This document shows positions 6,936 through 14,974 of a stretch of 19,097 nt of DNA, one piece after another (within the stretch, counting starts at the first letter, position 1; each line of letters begins with the position of its first letter). A model generated the notes under the pieces. The model did not search any database and was not told where the DNA came from. It worked only from the letters and a program-made list of their open reading frames with translations. Made by a program: the position numbers and the translations under genes. Location of the stretch: the NCBI GenBank assembly GCA_002343335.1, contig DDSI01000209.1, positions 1-19,097 on the forward strand. The letters are read 5' to 3'. This stretch comes from Bacteriovoracaceae bacterium UBA2394 (GTDB lineage: Bacteria; Bdellovibrionota; UBA2394).

Positions 6936-9863
6936 ATGAGTACTGCACCTACCGAGGCCAAAACGAAGCTTCGCCTGAAGAGCCAGGTGCGCGGTCGAGC
7001 TCATCTTTTGCCGCCCTCGACCATTGAATTTACGGAGCAATTGGATGCGCTGATGCCTCAGTTGAGGGAGCGCGCCGTGATGTTTATTCAAGGAGCTCCG
7101 CTCATCGGAAAGTCGACTCTCTTAAAGCAGATGGCGCTTCGCCTCGCGAAGGATCAAAAAAGATTTTACTATCATGAGGTTTCTCAGCGCACCGGACGAG
7201 ATTCGCTGTTGAGACAACTCGCCGAAGAAGTGATTTTGGAGCGGCCGCTCAAGGATGATGAAGAAGCCGTGGATGTGATCTTTCATCGGTTGGAGTCGGA
7301 GAATTCCTATCTATTAATAGACAACCTTCATCATGTGGATGACGGCGCGGATATTCTGGAATTTCTCACGAATCATTTACTGCAAGGTCGCGTGATTTTG
7401 ACGGGTGCCAGCTTGCCTCAAGTGAGTGAACGCCTCGCGCTGGATTTTTACTTTTATAATTTTAAAGGCTTCACGGCCGAGCAGAGTGAGAAGTTTATTG
7501 AGTCCTCCAAGGTGAAGCTCGATGCTGCGGATCCCGATATTCGCACCTACTTGGTCGCGGAATGCCGCGGACGACCATTCGTGCTGAAGAGCTTGATCGC
7601 AAGATCGCTGAGCTCCGGCAAGCCGATTGAACGAGCGCATTTAAGTTTTGATGTAGAGGATTATCGACGAGAGATTTTTTCCCGGCTGTGGACTCCGTTA
7701 AGTGGGGCGAGCCGAATGCTCGTGCGCGAAGCTGCGCTGGCCACGGATTTACCCGAGCTGCAACGCGAGTTGTTGCAGGCCGCGCTGAATCCGTTTCAAC
7801 GACAAGATTTAGAAAATATTGGCGAGAGTGCATTTTTCGAAGCTGTCCTGAGGACAGGTGAAAAGGATGAGAATCGAATTGCTGCTGCTTCGCTCGTCGA
7901 AAAATTAAAAGATAGCGATGGCGTGGGCGCTGGCGCCAGTGTTGACCCAAGAAATTCAGTTTTGATTCTGAGACTGTGCTCGCAGTTTGGGGATTTGATT
8001 AATGACGAACAACTCGTCGGACATGCAGCGATCGCATCTGACCATCTGACAAAAAAGGGAGATCTCAGAACAATCATTGAAATCACAAATGGTTGTGTTC
8101 TGAAGATTTCTCTTAAAACGCTGCTTCAACGGCGCCAAGCACTAATACAAATACAGAGTCCTGAACGTTCGGTTGAAGACTTGGAATTGCGAATCTCGGT
8201 CACGCCGACGAATCATCCAGACTATCTCAATATTCTTTCAACCCTAGGCGTGAGCTATGGATCGATTGGAAAATATGAGAAGGCAAAAGAGCTGCTTCAG
8301 AAAGCATGTGATTTGTCGGCCTCAGGATCACCTGAACACATTCGGGCTCTACTCCACTTTGCAGTTACATCGGCAGATCGAGAACCAAAGATTGCTAATG
8401 AAGCATTGGTTAAAGCGGAGTCTGCGCTACTTGCTGTCAGCGTCGAACAGAATGCAAATGAAAATTCCTATTGGATTCTTTGGTTTGAATTCTGGCGGAC
8501 GAAGGGATTCTATCTTAGCAATCTGGGAGATTACGAAGGAGATTTAGCGACCCAGCACCAAGCCAAAAGAGCTCTTGAGCACGCTTCAATCTACAAAGGA
8601 GCGCTTGAAGCAGACATGCTGGCTACCCAGATAGAAATGGGATTATTTAACTCGGAGCTTAGTGGGCACTTTGAGAATCACATCTCAGGTTTATCAAGTC
8701 AGTTTGACCGAAAGGGACTCACTAGCGCACATCTTCAAAGAGCCGAATATTTTCTATTTCAAGGAACACCCAAGGCAGCATTAGAATCCATTCGATTAAT
8801 TGAAGATCAAATTCTTCCAGGAGTATCTCGACCATTTCGACTTTGGCAGAATCGGATTTTATACAGTTTGTACCTATTCAATGGGGCGCACTCGTCCGCC
8901 GTTTCCGCATTAAAAGCGCATCCAAGTTTATTGGCCCAGTCACAGCGATTTGATTCACTCTTCTCTCACCTTCAAGGAATTCTCGACTTACGCGTATCTT
9001 GGAATCAAAATCGCGCAGACAAATTACTAGAAAATGTAATGAGTCAAATTGATACTCAATCGCTGCCCCTCGACGATGCGATCACCGCCCTCCGCTATCT
9101 TTTAGATATCGGACTGTTTGAATATGGGTGGAAACCGAATTTAGACATATTGGAGAAGCTATACTCCCTCACTCAAAGAGATCCTCACCGAGTGAACTAT
9201 TTTCACAAAACCGTCTTCTCCATATGCTTTGCATTGTCTTTGTTGCGTGCAGATCGCAGAAAGGAATCTTCTGAGATTCTGGAACGATGTCATATCCAAG
9301 CCCGACAAGCGGGAATGCATCGCTGGCAGTTAGCCTCACTGTTGGGATTAAAAATTCAAGCTGCTTCGCCATTTACAAGATCTCCAGACCTGGAAGTTGA
9401 AGTGAAAAACTTGCTTGCCGCAATCGAGCCTTGTTCCGAAAGAACATTTTTGGAATCAAATGATAATAACTTTTCCGCGTTCAATTTGTACGCCGAGATT
9501 ACGCGTTCAACGGAGATCAGAATCGTCGGGTTTAAGAAAAATGAACCATCTGCAGAGAGGTCGTCTGATATAAACTGCGATCCAAGCACATATAACATTC
9601 GCTTTCGTGGGGCTTCATTCTGTTTTTCACACCGTCCTGTTTTATTCAAACTAGTTCAGGTTCTTTCTGAAAATTTAAATCAAAAAATGGACAAAGAGAG
9701 TCTGGTAGAAAAGGTGTGGCAAGAAAACTATAATCCTCTCGTTCATGACACAAGAATCTATACGGCGATGAAAAGATTACGCGAAGAATTCAAAAGGAAT
9801 GGAATTCAAGACGGAATAACCACATTTGATGGAACATATGAATTGAACTTACGATCTAAGTGA
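6936..9863 (+). CDS. STAND-like ATPase with TPR-like repeats and C-terminal OmpR-type winged helix (putative regulator)
   Basis: The protein has 975 residues from the ATG at 6936. An upstream in-frame TTG at 6831 overlaps the previous gene and is less likely. Residues 45-230 form a P-loop NTPase: Walker A GAPLIGKST (53-61), Walker B YLLIDNLHHVDD (125-136), a sensor-like RVILTGAS (152-159) and CRGRPFVLKSL (210-220), which matches the GxP motif of STAND/NACHT/AP-ATPases. The middle is helical with at least one TPR-like unit (about 430-460, LSTLGVSYGSIGKYEKAKEL). Residues 886-975 resemble the OmpR/PhoB DNA-binding winged helix, with KESLVEKVWQ, DTRIYTAMKRLREEF and a TFDGTYELNL wing. It has no GAFTGA, so it is not a sigma-54 activator of the NtrC type. 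The DNA-binding domain is at the C-terminus, unlike SARP/AfsR proteins where it is N-terminal. It probably senses a ligand or partner through the repeats and regulates transcription. GC content falls through the gene. Confidence 0.82.
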   Translation: MSTAPTEAKTKLRLKSQVRGRAHLLPPSTIEFTEQLDALMPQLRERAVMFIQGAPLIGKSTLLKQMALRLAKDQKRFYYHEVSQRTGRDSLLRQLAEEVILERPLKDDEEAVDVIFHRLESENSYLLIDNLHHVDDGADILEFLTNHLLQGRVILTGASLPQVSERLALDFYFYNFKGFTAEQSEKFIESSKVKLDAADPDIRTYLVAECRGRPFVLKSLIARSLSSGKPIERAHLSFDVEDYRREIFSRLWTPLSGASRMLVREAALATDLPELQRELLQAALNPFQRQDLENIGESAFFEAVLRTGEKDENRIAAASLVEKLKDSDGVGAGASVDPRNSVLILRLCSQFGDLINDEQLVGHAAIASDHLTKKGDLRTIIEITNGCVLKISLKTLLQRRQALIQIQSPERSVEDLELRISVTPTNHPDYLNILSTLGVSYGSIGKYEKAKELLQKACDLSASGSPEHIRALLHFAVTSADREPKIANEALVKAESALLAVSVEQNANENSYWILWFEFWRTKGFYLSNLGDYEGDLATQHQAKRALEHASIYKGALEADMLATQIEMGLFNSELSGHFENHISGLSSQFDRKGLTSAHLQRAEYFLFQGTPKAALESIRLIEDQILPGVSRPFRLWQNRILYSLYLFNGAHSSAVSALKAHPSLLAQSQRFDSLFSHLQGILDLRVSWNQNRADKLLENVMSQIDTQSLPLDDAITALRYLLDIGLFEYGWKPNLDILEKLYSLTQRDPHRVNYFHKTVFSICFALSLLRADRRKESSEILERCHIQARQAGMHRWQLASLLGLKIQAASPFTRSPDLEVEVKNLLAAIEPCSERTFLESNDNNFSAFNLYAEITRSTEIRIVGFKKNEPSAERSSDINCDPSTYNIRFRGASFCFSHRPVLFKLVQVLSENLNQKMDKESLVEKVWQENYNPLVHDTRIYTAMKRLREEFKRNGIQDGITTFDGTYELNLRSK

Positions 9864-9871
9864 TGAGTTCT

Positions 9872-10180
9872 TTAGTGTTGACCGCCACCTGTCCCAAATA
9901 CCGTCCCGCCATCCTTAATCAGATTCATGGACTCTGCCCAGGCAGAGTTGCTATTGGCGCGAGCGGCGTTTGAGTTTTGTCGGAGGGCTGTGCCACCTTC
10001 GTTGACGTTGTAAGTGTCGTTACTTCCATCTTCTTGAGGACAAGTAAAAACGCCCTTGTAGAGCACGCAGTAGACAGGCTCTAGATTGCTATCGTAAGCG
10101 TAAGTCGATTGAGCCATCGCGACTGTGGCTAGAAATCCTAATCCGATTTTTGCAACTAACGTCGAATATGCCTTCTTCAC
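9872..10180 (-). CDS. Small exported protein with a cysteine pair
   Basis: This gene encodes a 102-residue protein that I do not recognise. The start is a GTG at 10178-10180 with a strong Shine-Dalgarno (AAGGAGGG, 7 bases upstream); an in-frame ATG at 10228 has no such support and would bury the signal peptide. The N-terminus is a classic Sec signal: Lys-Lys, a hydrophobic core (LVAKIGLGFLATVAMA, 8-23), and cleavage after AMA (23) or after STYA (28). The mature part is about 75 residues, with Cys38 and Cys47 in YCVLYKGVFTCPQE, which could form a disulfide in the periplasm, then an Asn/Ala/Ser-rich stretch and a Gly-rich end FGTGGGQH. It converges on the ATPase gene with 8 bases between the stops. 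A sigma-54-like site lies at a suitable distance upstream. Confidence 0.82.
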   Translation of the reverse strand: MKKAYSTLVAKIGLGFLATVAMAQSTYAYDSNLEPVYCVLYKGVFTCPQEDGSNDTYNVNEGGTALRQNSNAARANSNSAWAESMNLIKDGGTVFGTGGGQH

Positions 10181-10224
10181 TGTATGTCCCTCCTTCTGCC
10201 TTCCGCGGAACTTCCCTCTAAAGT

Positions 10225-10239
10225 GCAAGTTTTGTGCGC
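10225..10239 (-). promoter_or_regulatory. Possible sigma-54 promoter for the small exported protein
   Basis: On the minus strand the sequence reads GCGCAC, five bases, then TTGCA. The -12 element matches the consensus and the spacing is right. The -24 element has CG instead of the invariant GG (4/6 match to TGGCAC). Transcription start would fall near 10213, giving a 33-base leader that contains the strong Shine-Dalgarno of the gene at 10180. The -24 mismatch makes this a weak call. Confidence 0.33.
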
Positions 10240-10591
10240 GGTTCTGGGGGCGGATGGCAGAATCCCTTCCTGGATCTCCATTTTAGGGGATAGCGGCTGA
10301 TTGCGGGAGATTCGCAAAGATTACGGGGACTTGCTGCGGAGCAGAAAAGTTTGCGTAGTTGAATCGGAAAAAGCTGAACGAAAAACTATCAACGTTCGGT
10401 TACACCCCGACAACAAAAGGTGCGGCATGAAGATCTCGAGTTCGCATGCAATTTTTCACTCTCAGAATTTCAAAAATTCGAAGATGAATTACGACTATCG
10501 AAGTCGCAGATGTGGGGCGATGAGAACCCAACCGCACAACCTCAAACAATAAAATTTGTTTGATATGACTGCGTTTTTCCTCCCCTACCAA
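10240..10591. other. Gene-free divergent regulatory region with several inverted repeats
   Basis: I see no convincing gene in these ~350 bases. Short inverted repeats lie at 10301-10317 (TTGCG/CGCAA; another TTGCG at 10351-10355), 10465-10479 (GAATTT-CAA-AAATTC), 10492-10506 (CGACT-ATCGA-AGTCG) and 10543-10562. The middle two fall about 110-150 bases upstream of the predicted sigma-54 start, where NtrC-type activators commonly bind. An open frame at 10301-10552 has no Shine-Dalgarno and an uncharacteristic composition, and I did not accept it. Confidence 0.4.
10543..10562. repeat. Inverted repeat upstream of the sigma-54 promoter
   Basis: CAAACAA (10543-10549) and TTGTTTG (10556-10562) form perfect 7-base arms around the AT-rich centre TAAAAT. 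It ends 29 bases before the -24 element. It could be an activator, IHF or repressor site. It lacks the GC-rich stem and U-tract of an intrinsic terminator. Confidence 0.5.
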
Positions 10592-10606
10592 TGGCACGCA
10601 CCTTGC
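10592..10606 (+). promoter_or_regulatory. Sigma-54 (RpoN) promoter
   Basis: TGGCACG, four bases, TTGCT: the -24 element TGGCAC (10592-10597) and the -12 element TTGC (10603-10606) match the consensus exactly, with the required 5 bases between TGGCAC and TTGC. Transcription should start near 10618, about 77 bases before the ATG at 10695. It points at the four-gene exported-protein operon. Such promoters need an activator ATPase bound upstream; none is encoded in this window. Confidence 0.85.
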
Positions 10607-10659
10607 TCAAGATAAGTAAGGAGTTTCATAGAGTTCAGGAATTCGTCCAAGGCGAGCAA

Positions 10660-10683
10660 ATGATTGCCCCGTTTTGGAGATGA
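10660..10683 (+). CDS. Possible 7-codon leader ORF in the sigma-54 transcript
   Basis: ATG at 10660 opens MIAPFWR followed by TGA at 10681-10683, preceded by GGCGAG, a poor Shine-Dalgarno. Its stop overlaps another ATG (10680) in frame with the next gene. It lies entirely within the predicted 5' leader. It may be chance, or a short uORF coupling translation to the first gene. Confidence 0.2.
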   Translation: MIAPFWR

Positions 10684-10694
10684 GTGAGGAGCTT

Positions 10695-13127
10695 ATGAAA
10701 CGCTTGAGTGGCCGACGACAGTCCATCGCGAAGTATTTTGAAACCTTCGCGTTCACCACATTTTGCTTTTGCCTCACATCTTCAAATGCTCTCGCAACTC
10801 GAAAGGGAGAGGCATCCGACCACCTGTCGAATTCGCAAGAACTTCAAACTAACCGACAACGACAGTTCGACAACAAAGTTAAAGAGATGGAGGGAAGAAA
10901 AGCTGGCGAGATGACTGAAATGTCGGGCGATCGAGATAATCACTCTCAGCAGGCCGTGAATACCATGGCGAGAAAGTATTTAAACTCCAACTCTTTCGGG
11001 CAATTCCTAAAAGGACTTCATGAGAAGCAATCTGATCTAAATATATCGATTAAAGAATCGGAAGAAACGGCAAAGAATATTCAAAACAATCAGTCGGATT
11101 GGAAAGAACTCAGAGATTCTGAAAGTGTCGCAATCCGAATTGTTTCTGATTTAGACGGATTCAATAAACTGCATCAGCAGAGAACAAGATGTGTCGCTAC
11201 CTATGAAGAATTGAAAAACACGGCAAATAATTATCCCGTTCACGCCGGATTTGCTCAGGCTTCCCGCGATGAATACGGTCGCACTGTTCCTAAACGACTG
11301 ACAGGTTTCCGCGTTACCCAAGACAATAAAACCGGAGCTCTATCTGTCTCCGAAGACAGAAATGCTCGGCCTTTTAGAGAAGCATATCTAACAACCGTCG
11401 AGCAGGAAGGCCTGACGAATAACCAAGTACTCGAAAACTTGAAGTCTCTTAAGCTTCCGGATAATTTTTCAACCCAACCTTCACTGATATTCGAAACGAA
11501 TTGGAAGAATGCATTTGCTGGAATCGTACAATCGCCAAAGAATTACCTCCCCAGAATTCAATTTAGCGATGAGAAGTACAATCAAGTTAAGAAGTCATTC
11601 GATGAGTTTGTTTCTTCGCAGATCTACTCCAGAGGAAAACATGCTTCGCTCGCAGGTCTATTGACACTTTCGGGAGTTTGGAGCGGGCAAATAGCTGCCG
11701 AAGCAGAGACCCTCGTTGCCACCACCGGCCTTAGCGAAAATGTCGTCTTCGAAGCGATGTGGCTCGGGATGAATGAGCTTAATGAAAATGTAAAGCTCGC
11801 AGTCCTCGAGGAACTTTACCAAATCAACCCCGCGTCTAGATTCTATAGATTTGCTAAAGAAAAAATTAACCAGAATCTCGAGGAGCTAGGTTTTAGAAAT
11901 ATTTATATCGAAATTCAGAATGCATTTGAGAGCAGAAATTTGGCAGCACTGCCCGATTTGATCGAAGCTTTCATAAAGTATCGAAGCGATGGACCATCGC
12001 CGCACTCAGCAGTTGTTTCTAAAGAGATTTTTGAAGCAAACCGATTCTTACAACTGAGCCAAAGAGAACAAAACGCCTACATAGAAATGCAGGAAAAACT
12101 TTTCGAACGAAGTTCCCAAATCTTGTCGACTTATAAAAACTCTGAACTCTTTAAAGCGACACTCCCATTGGCTGCAGATCCCTCTCAATTGGACACATTA
12201 TTTCATTTGGCATCGAAATTTCCTCCCAACGATCGATTTGCTTCAATGAAAACCCTTCTTGACCGTCTTTCGAGATCAGTCTCGGAAGAGCAAGAATTTC
12301 GGCATCAAATTTCTCAGGTATTCACGAGGGAACTAGAAGCAAATTCGAACTTAGAAGATTTACGGTCGCTCGCCGAGGCAGATTCGGAAAAGAGGAAAAT
12401 TGTAGCTCTGGCAGTTTCCATTCGAAGAGAAATGATGAATCAGAAAGATTTTGGATTGAGTGACCCAGGCAAAGCTCTGCTGAATCAATTGAATCATTTC
12501 TACAAAGAGCGAAACCGAAGGCTGATTAAGACTATAGATAAGTTTAATAACATCTCTTCCCTCATGGCGGGCTCGAAGGCCGGCGACGAACTTCAACTCA
12601 GAATTCAATTAGCTGCTCTAAGGCTTAAGATTGATGGTGACTGGGAGGCCGCGCTTACATCCATTGAAAGTCTTCGAGATCCAGTGACAGGAAAATATCC
12701 CTCTCTCGATCTGGGGTCATTTCAAACCATTTTTGAACCCATGAAACAGCTCATCGCACAAGTGGTCGAAGCTGGAGATGCGAGGCCCCATCTTGTCCAA
12801 GAGTTCACTTTGGGTTTAAACGCTGTAAAGCAGGTTCATCTTGATCCCGCAATGCTGAGCCTGGATCCAACTACCATCGATCAGGATCCAAAGACTGCGG
12901 TCATTCGAAATGCTCTCACCGAATTTAAGACATTGATGAATGCGCTGGAGAAAAATAAAGAAGCACTTCCGAGGAATTGGCGAGCTCAAATGACCTCTCG
13001 CCTCCTAGAAATCACGAAAGGCTTATCGGAGGCCGCTAAAGATCATCCAGAGGAAGTTTTCAAATCGACCAACATCGATTCAATTATCTCGGAGTTGAAT
13101 AGACACCCTCTAGGAGCGGTTAAGTGA
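10695..13127 (+). CDS. Large exported helical protein, unknown family, first gene of the sigma-54 operon
   Basis: I do not recognise this 810-residue protein. The ATG at 10695 is preferred because GAGGAG precedes it; ATG at 10680 and TTG at 10674 are in frame but less well placed. The N-terminus is a Sec signal: basic MKRLSGRRQS, hydrophobic FAFTTFCFCLTSS, and likely cleavage after NALA (34). The next ~100 residues are hydrophilic, rich in Glu, Gln, Asn and Lys, and probably coiled coil or disordered. The rest is predicted helical to the end, with few cysteines and no membrane segment, motif or obvious repeat. It should act in the periplasm or outside the cell. Its stop overlaps the next start as GTGA. 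Gene order suggests it works with the toxin-like product two genes downstream, perhaps in delivery or assembly, but nothing in the sequence shows this directly. Confidence 0.88.
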   Translation: MKRLSGRRQSIAKYFETFAFTTFCFCLTSSNALATRKGEASDHLSNSQELQTNRQRQFDNKVKEMEGRKAGEMTEMSGDRDNHSQQAVNTMARKYLNSNSFGQFLKGLHEKQSDLNISIKESEETAKNIQNNQSDWKELRDSESVAIRIVSDLDGFNKLHQQRTRCVATYEELKNTANNYPVHAGFAQASRDEYGRTVPKRLTGFRVTQDNKTGALSVSEDRNARPFREAYLTTVEQEGLTNNQVLENLKSLKLPDNFSTQPSLIFETNWKNAFAGIVQSPKNYLPRIQFSDEKYNQVKKSFDEFVSSQIYSRGKHASLAGLLTLSGVWSGQIAAEAETLVATTGLSENVVFEAMWLGMNELNENVKLAVLEELYQINPASRFYRFAKEKINQNLEELGFRNIYIEIQNAFESRNLAALPDLIEAFIKYRSDGPSPHSAVVSKEIFEANRFLQLSQREQNAYIEMQEKLFERSSQILSTYKNSELFKATLPLAADPSQLDTLFHLASKFPPNDRFASMKTLLDRLSRSVSEEQEFRHQISQVFTRELEANSNLEDLRSLAEADSEKRKIVALAVSIRREMMNQKDFGLSDPGKALLNQLNHFYKERNRRLIKTIDKFNNISSLMAGSKAGDELQLRIQLAALRLKIDGDWEAALTSIESLRDPVTGKYPSLDLGSFQTIFEPMKQLIAQVVEAGDARPHLVQEFTLGLNAVKQVHLDPAMLSLDPTTIDQDPKTAVIRNALTEFKTLMNALEKNKEALPRNWRAQMTSRLLEITKGLSEAAKDHPEEVFKSTNIDSIISELNRHPLGAVK

Positions 13128-14974
13128 AACCGTTGTTCATCTATCTTGGTCTCCTCGCCATAATCCAAACTTCGCCCGTTTTTGCGGTTCCGGGGCGCGG
13201 GGGAGAAAGCGACAGACCAAAAAGCCCTGCGGAAAGGCAACGGGAGCGAGACGAAAGCGCGCGCCAATATAGAAACGCTCAAAATGGAGAAATCGCATTT
13301 TGGAAGACTCAGGGCTTTGAAAACCGAAGAGAGGCGCTCGATGCTTACTTTGAAGGCTACGTTGCTATGCAATGGGCCGAAAAATTTATTAAAGCCTCGG
13401 CCGCATCGATCGAATTCTACATAGAAACCTACCAAAAACTTCTTAAGCCTTACGACGAAGGTCTTGTCGAAGCATTTCAATTCGCATCTTCCGAAGAGAA
13501 TGTCGCCAGGCCGAACTATTTAGCAGAATTGAAATCTAGAATAGCGCTAGCTCGCAGTGCGTGGGATGATTTTCAAAGCCAAGCAAATTCCTACAAAAGC
13601 CTCAAAGTTAAAATCGATGCGATAAAGGACAAAGACTATTTCTATTTGAAAGGTCCCCGGATTTTCGACCATTGGTCCGCATTAGCCTATGATGCAGAGG
13701 AAAGATTAGTTCAGAAATTCTCACTGAAGATTCCGGGATGGAACGAAGGAAAAGAAGTTTCACTCTACGAGCTAACGCTTGTATTGCGTGATGAGGTCGA
13801 AAAATATCATAGAGCTAATCGCGCGCTCACGGCGGCAAGCATGTCATCCGCACTTAGGAAAGAAGATGATTATCAAATATCGGTCAAAGAATTAGGAAAA
13901 AAGCTAGCAGCGGAGGGAAAAAGTGCTGAGGAATTTTCGGCGCACTACGCACAATTACTACCTATTGAAGATATTCCCCCTTCTCAATCGAAGATCAAAC
14001 AAGAACGGACTGACCGTCTTCTGAATGTCGATCATATTGACCCGTTCGATCCGGCAAGTATCGCTCGATTTCGCAGGCCACTCGATAATTTAGAAAAAGC
14101 AGAGACAGAATTATCCGATTTAATTGCAGGAAACATTGGCGGTCAGTTGATGGAGATGCGTCAGTATATTGCAGGAATTCGCTCCGATGTCGCTGCGGGT
14201 CTGGCGACAAATACTCTCGACGTTAAAGCATTCCCTGCTTACAACACCGATGCTTTCCGAAAAAGATTCGAAATAATCCAAAACCCAAAGACAAATGCGT
14301 TTCTCGTCCAGAACCACGCTGCAACGGTGCGAGAGTTGCGATCCGCAACTCTCGCAGAAGCTCAAGAAGTGAAACGAGCATTCGTGGAGACATATTTGAA
14401 TCCCAATTCAGCCTGGAGAAAAGCTTTCGATTCACATGCGGGCCGCGCTCAAGATCAATGGGAGAAGTCCATAGTATCGCAGGCTGCTAAGAAGGATTTT
14501 CTAAGTTTCTTTCGAGAAAGCATGGACGAATTGCGAACGGAGATTGCGGCCAACCGCTTGGAATCTGCGATAATTAGATACAATCTATTCGAGGAGCGAC
14601 TGATACTTTTCAGAAATTCGTCTACTGAAAACCCATCCGTCGAAGTAATCGAACTTATTTCCGCCGCTAAAGAATTTCAGCGAGAAGTCGCAAGAGTCCT
14701 CCATAGCCAGAGACTTCTGAACCGCGAGATCCTTGCCGATGAGATCGTAGGTTTATTCGCAAAGGAAAAAAGTTGGTCAATTCACAATTCCTGCCCCGCA
14801 AATTTCATAAGTGAGGGGAGAAAGGAAACTCTTCGAAATCTTCTCAGCAAGGCAACGGAAGAATGGACTCCGGCAGAGGCCCTCTTCGTGGAGGAAATTC
14901 ATCGCACGATTTATAAAGGAACTCTTAAAACAATAGAGCAATATTTTGATGTGCAGGCGGAGCGTGGGCCATGA
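13124..14974 (+). CDS. Second exported helical protein of the sigma-54 operon, unknown family
   Basis: The gene encodes 616 residues from a GTG at 13124-13126 that overlaps the previous stop (GTGA). AGGAG lies 7 bases upstream, so the GTG start is well supported. Residues 1-21 are a Sec signal peptide (MKPLFIYLGLLAIIQTSPVF, then Ala, cleavage before VPG). The mature N-terminus is basic and charged (ERQRERDESARQYRNAQ), and the remainder looks alpha-helical with coiled-coil tendency, one cysteine (NSCPAN) and no transmembrane segment. I do not recognise a family and see no catalytic motif. Like its upstream neighbour it combines a signal peptide, a charged head and a long helical body, so the two may be partners. 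The stop overlaps the next start as ATGA (14971-14974). Confidence 0.88.
   Translation: MKPLFIYLGLLAIIQTSPVFAVPGRGGESDRPKSPAERQRERDESARQYRNAQNGEIAFWKTQGFENRREALDAYFEGYVAMQWAEKFIKASAASIEFYIETYQKLLKPYDEGLVEAFQFASSEENVARPNYLAELKSRIALARSAWDDFQSQANSYKSLKVKIDAIKDKDYFYLKGPRIFDHWSALAYDAEERLVQKFSLKIPGWNEGKEVSLYELTLVLRDEVEKYHRANRALTAASMSSALRKEDDYQISVKELGKKLAAEGKSAEEFSAHYAQLLPIEDIPPSQSKIKQERTDRLLNVDHIDPFDPASIARFRRPLDNLEKAETELSDLIAGNIGGQLMEMRQYIAGIRSDVAAGLATNTLDVKAFPAYNTDAFRKRFEIIQNPKTNAFLVQNHAATVRELRSATLAEAQEVKRAFVETYLNPNSAWRKAFDSHAGRAQDQWEKSIVSQAAKKDFLSFFRESMDELRTEIAANRLESAIIRYNLFEERLILFRNSSTENPSVEVIELISAAKEFQREVARVLHSQRLLNREILADEIVGLFAKEKSWSIHNSCPANFISEGRKETLRNLLSKATEEWTPAEALFVEEIHRTIYKGTLKTIEQYFDVQAERGP

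Noticed and set aside
7495..7950. A 151-residue minus-strand open frame inside the ATPase gene
   Set aside because: High GC in this stretch opens antisense frames; the Arg/Gln/His-rich product has no recognisable features.
6936..9863. The STAND-like ATPase as the sigma-54 activator of the exported operon
   Set aside because: It has no GAFTGA loop or NtrC-type AAA+ signature; its DNA-binding part is OmpR-type.
10301..10552. An 83-residue open frame on the plus strand in the divergent promoter region
   Set aside because: No Shine-Dalgarno, odd composition rich in Arg, Lys and Ser, no domain or signal, and it overlaps the inverted-repeat cluster; regulatory DNA explains the region better.
13043..13480. 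A 145-residue minus-strand open frame spanning the junction of the first two exported-protein genes
   Set aside because: It is antisense to two well-supported coupled genes, has no start signal, and its composition fits a shadow frame.
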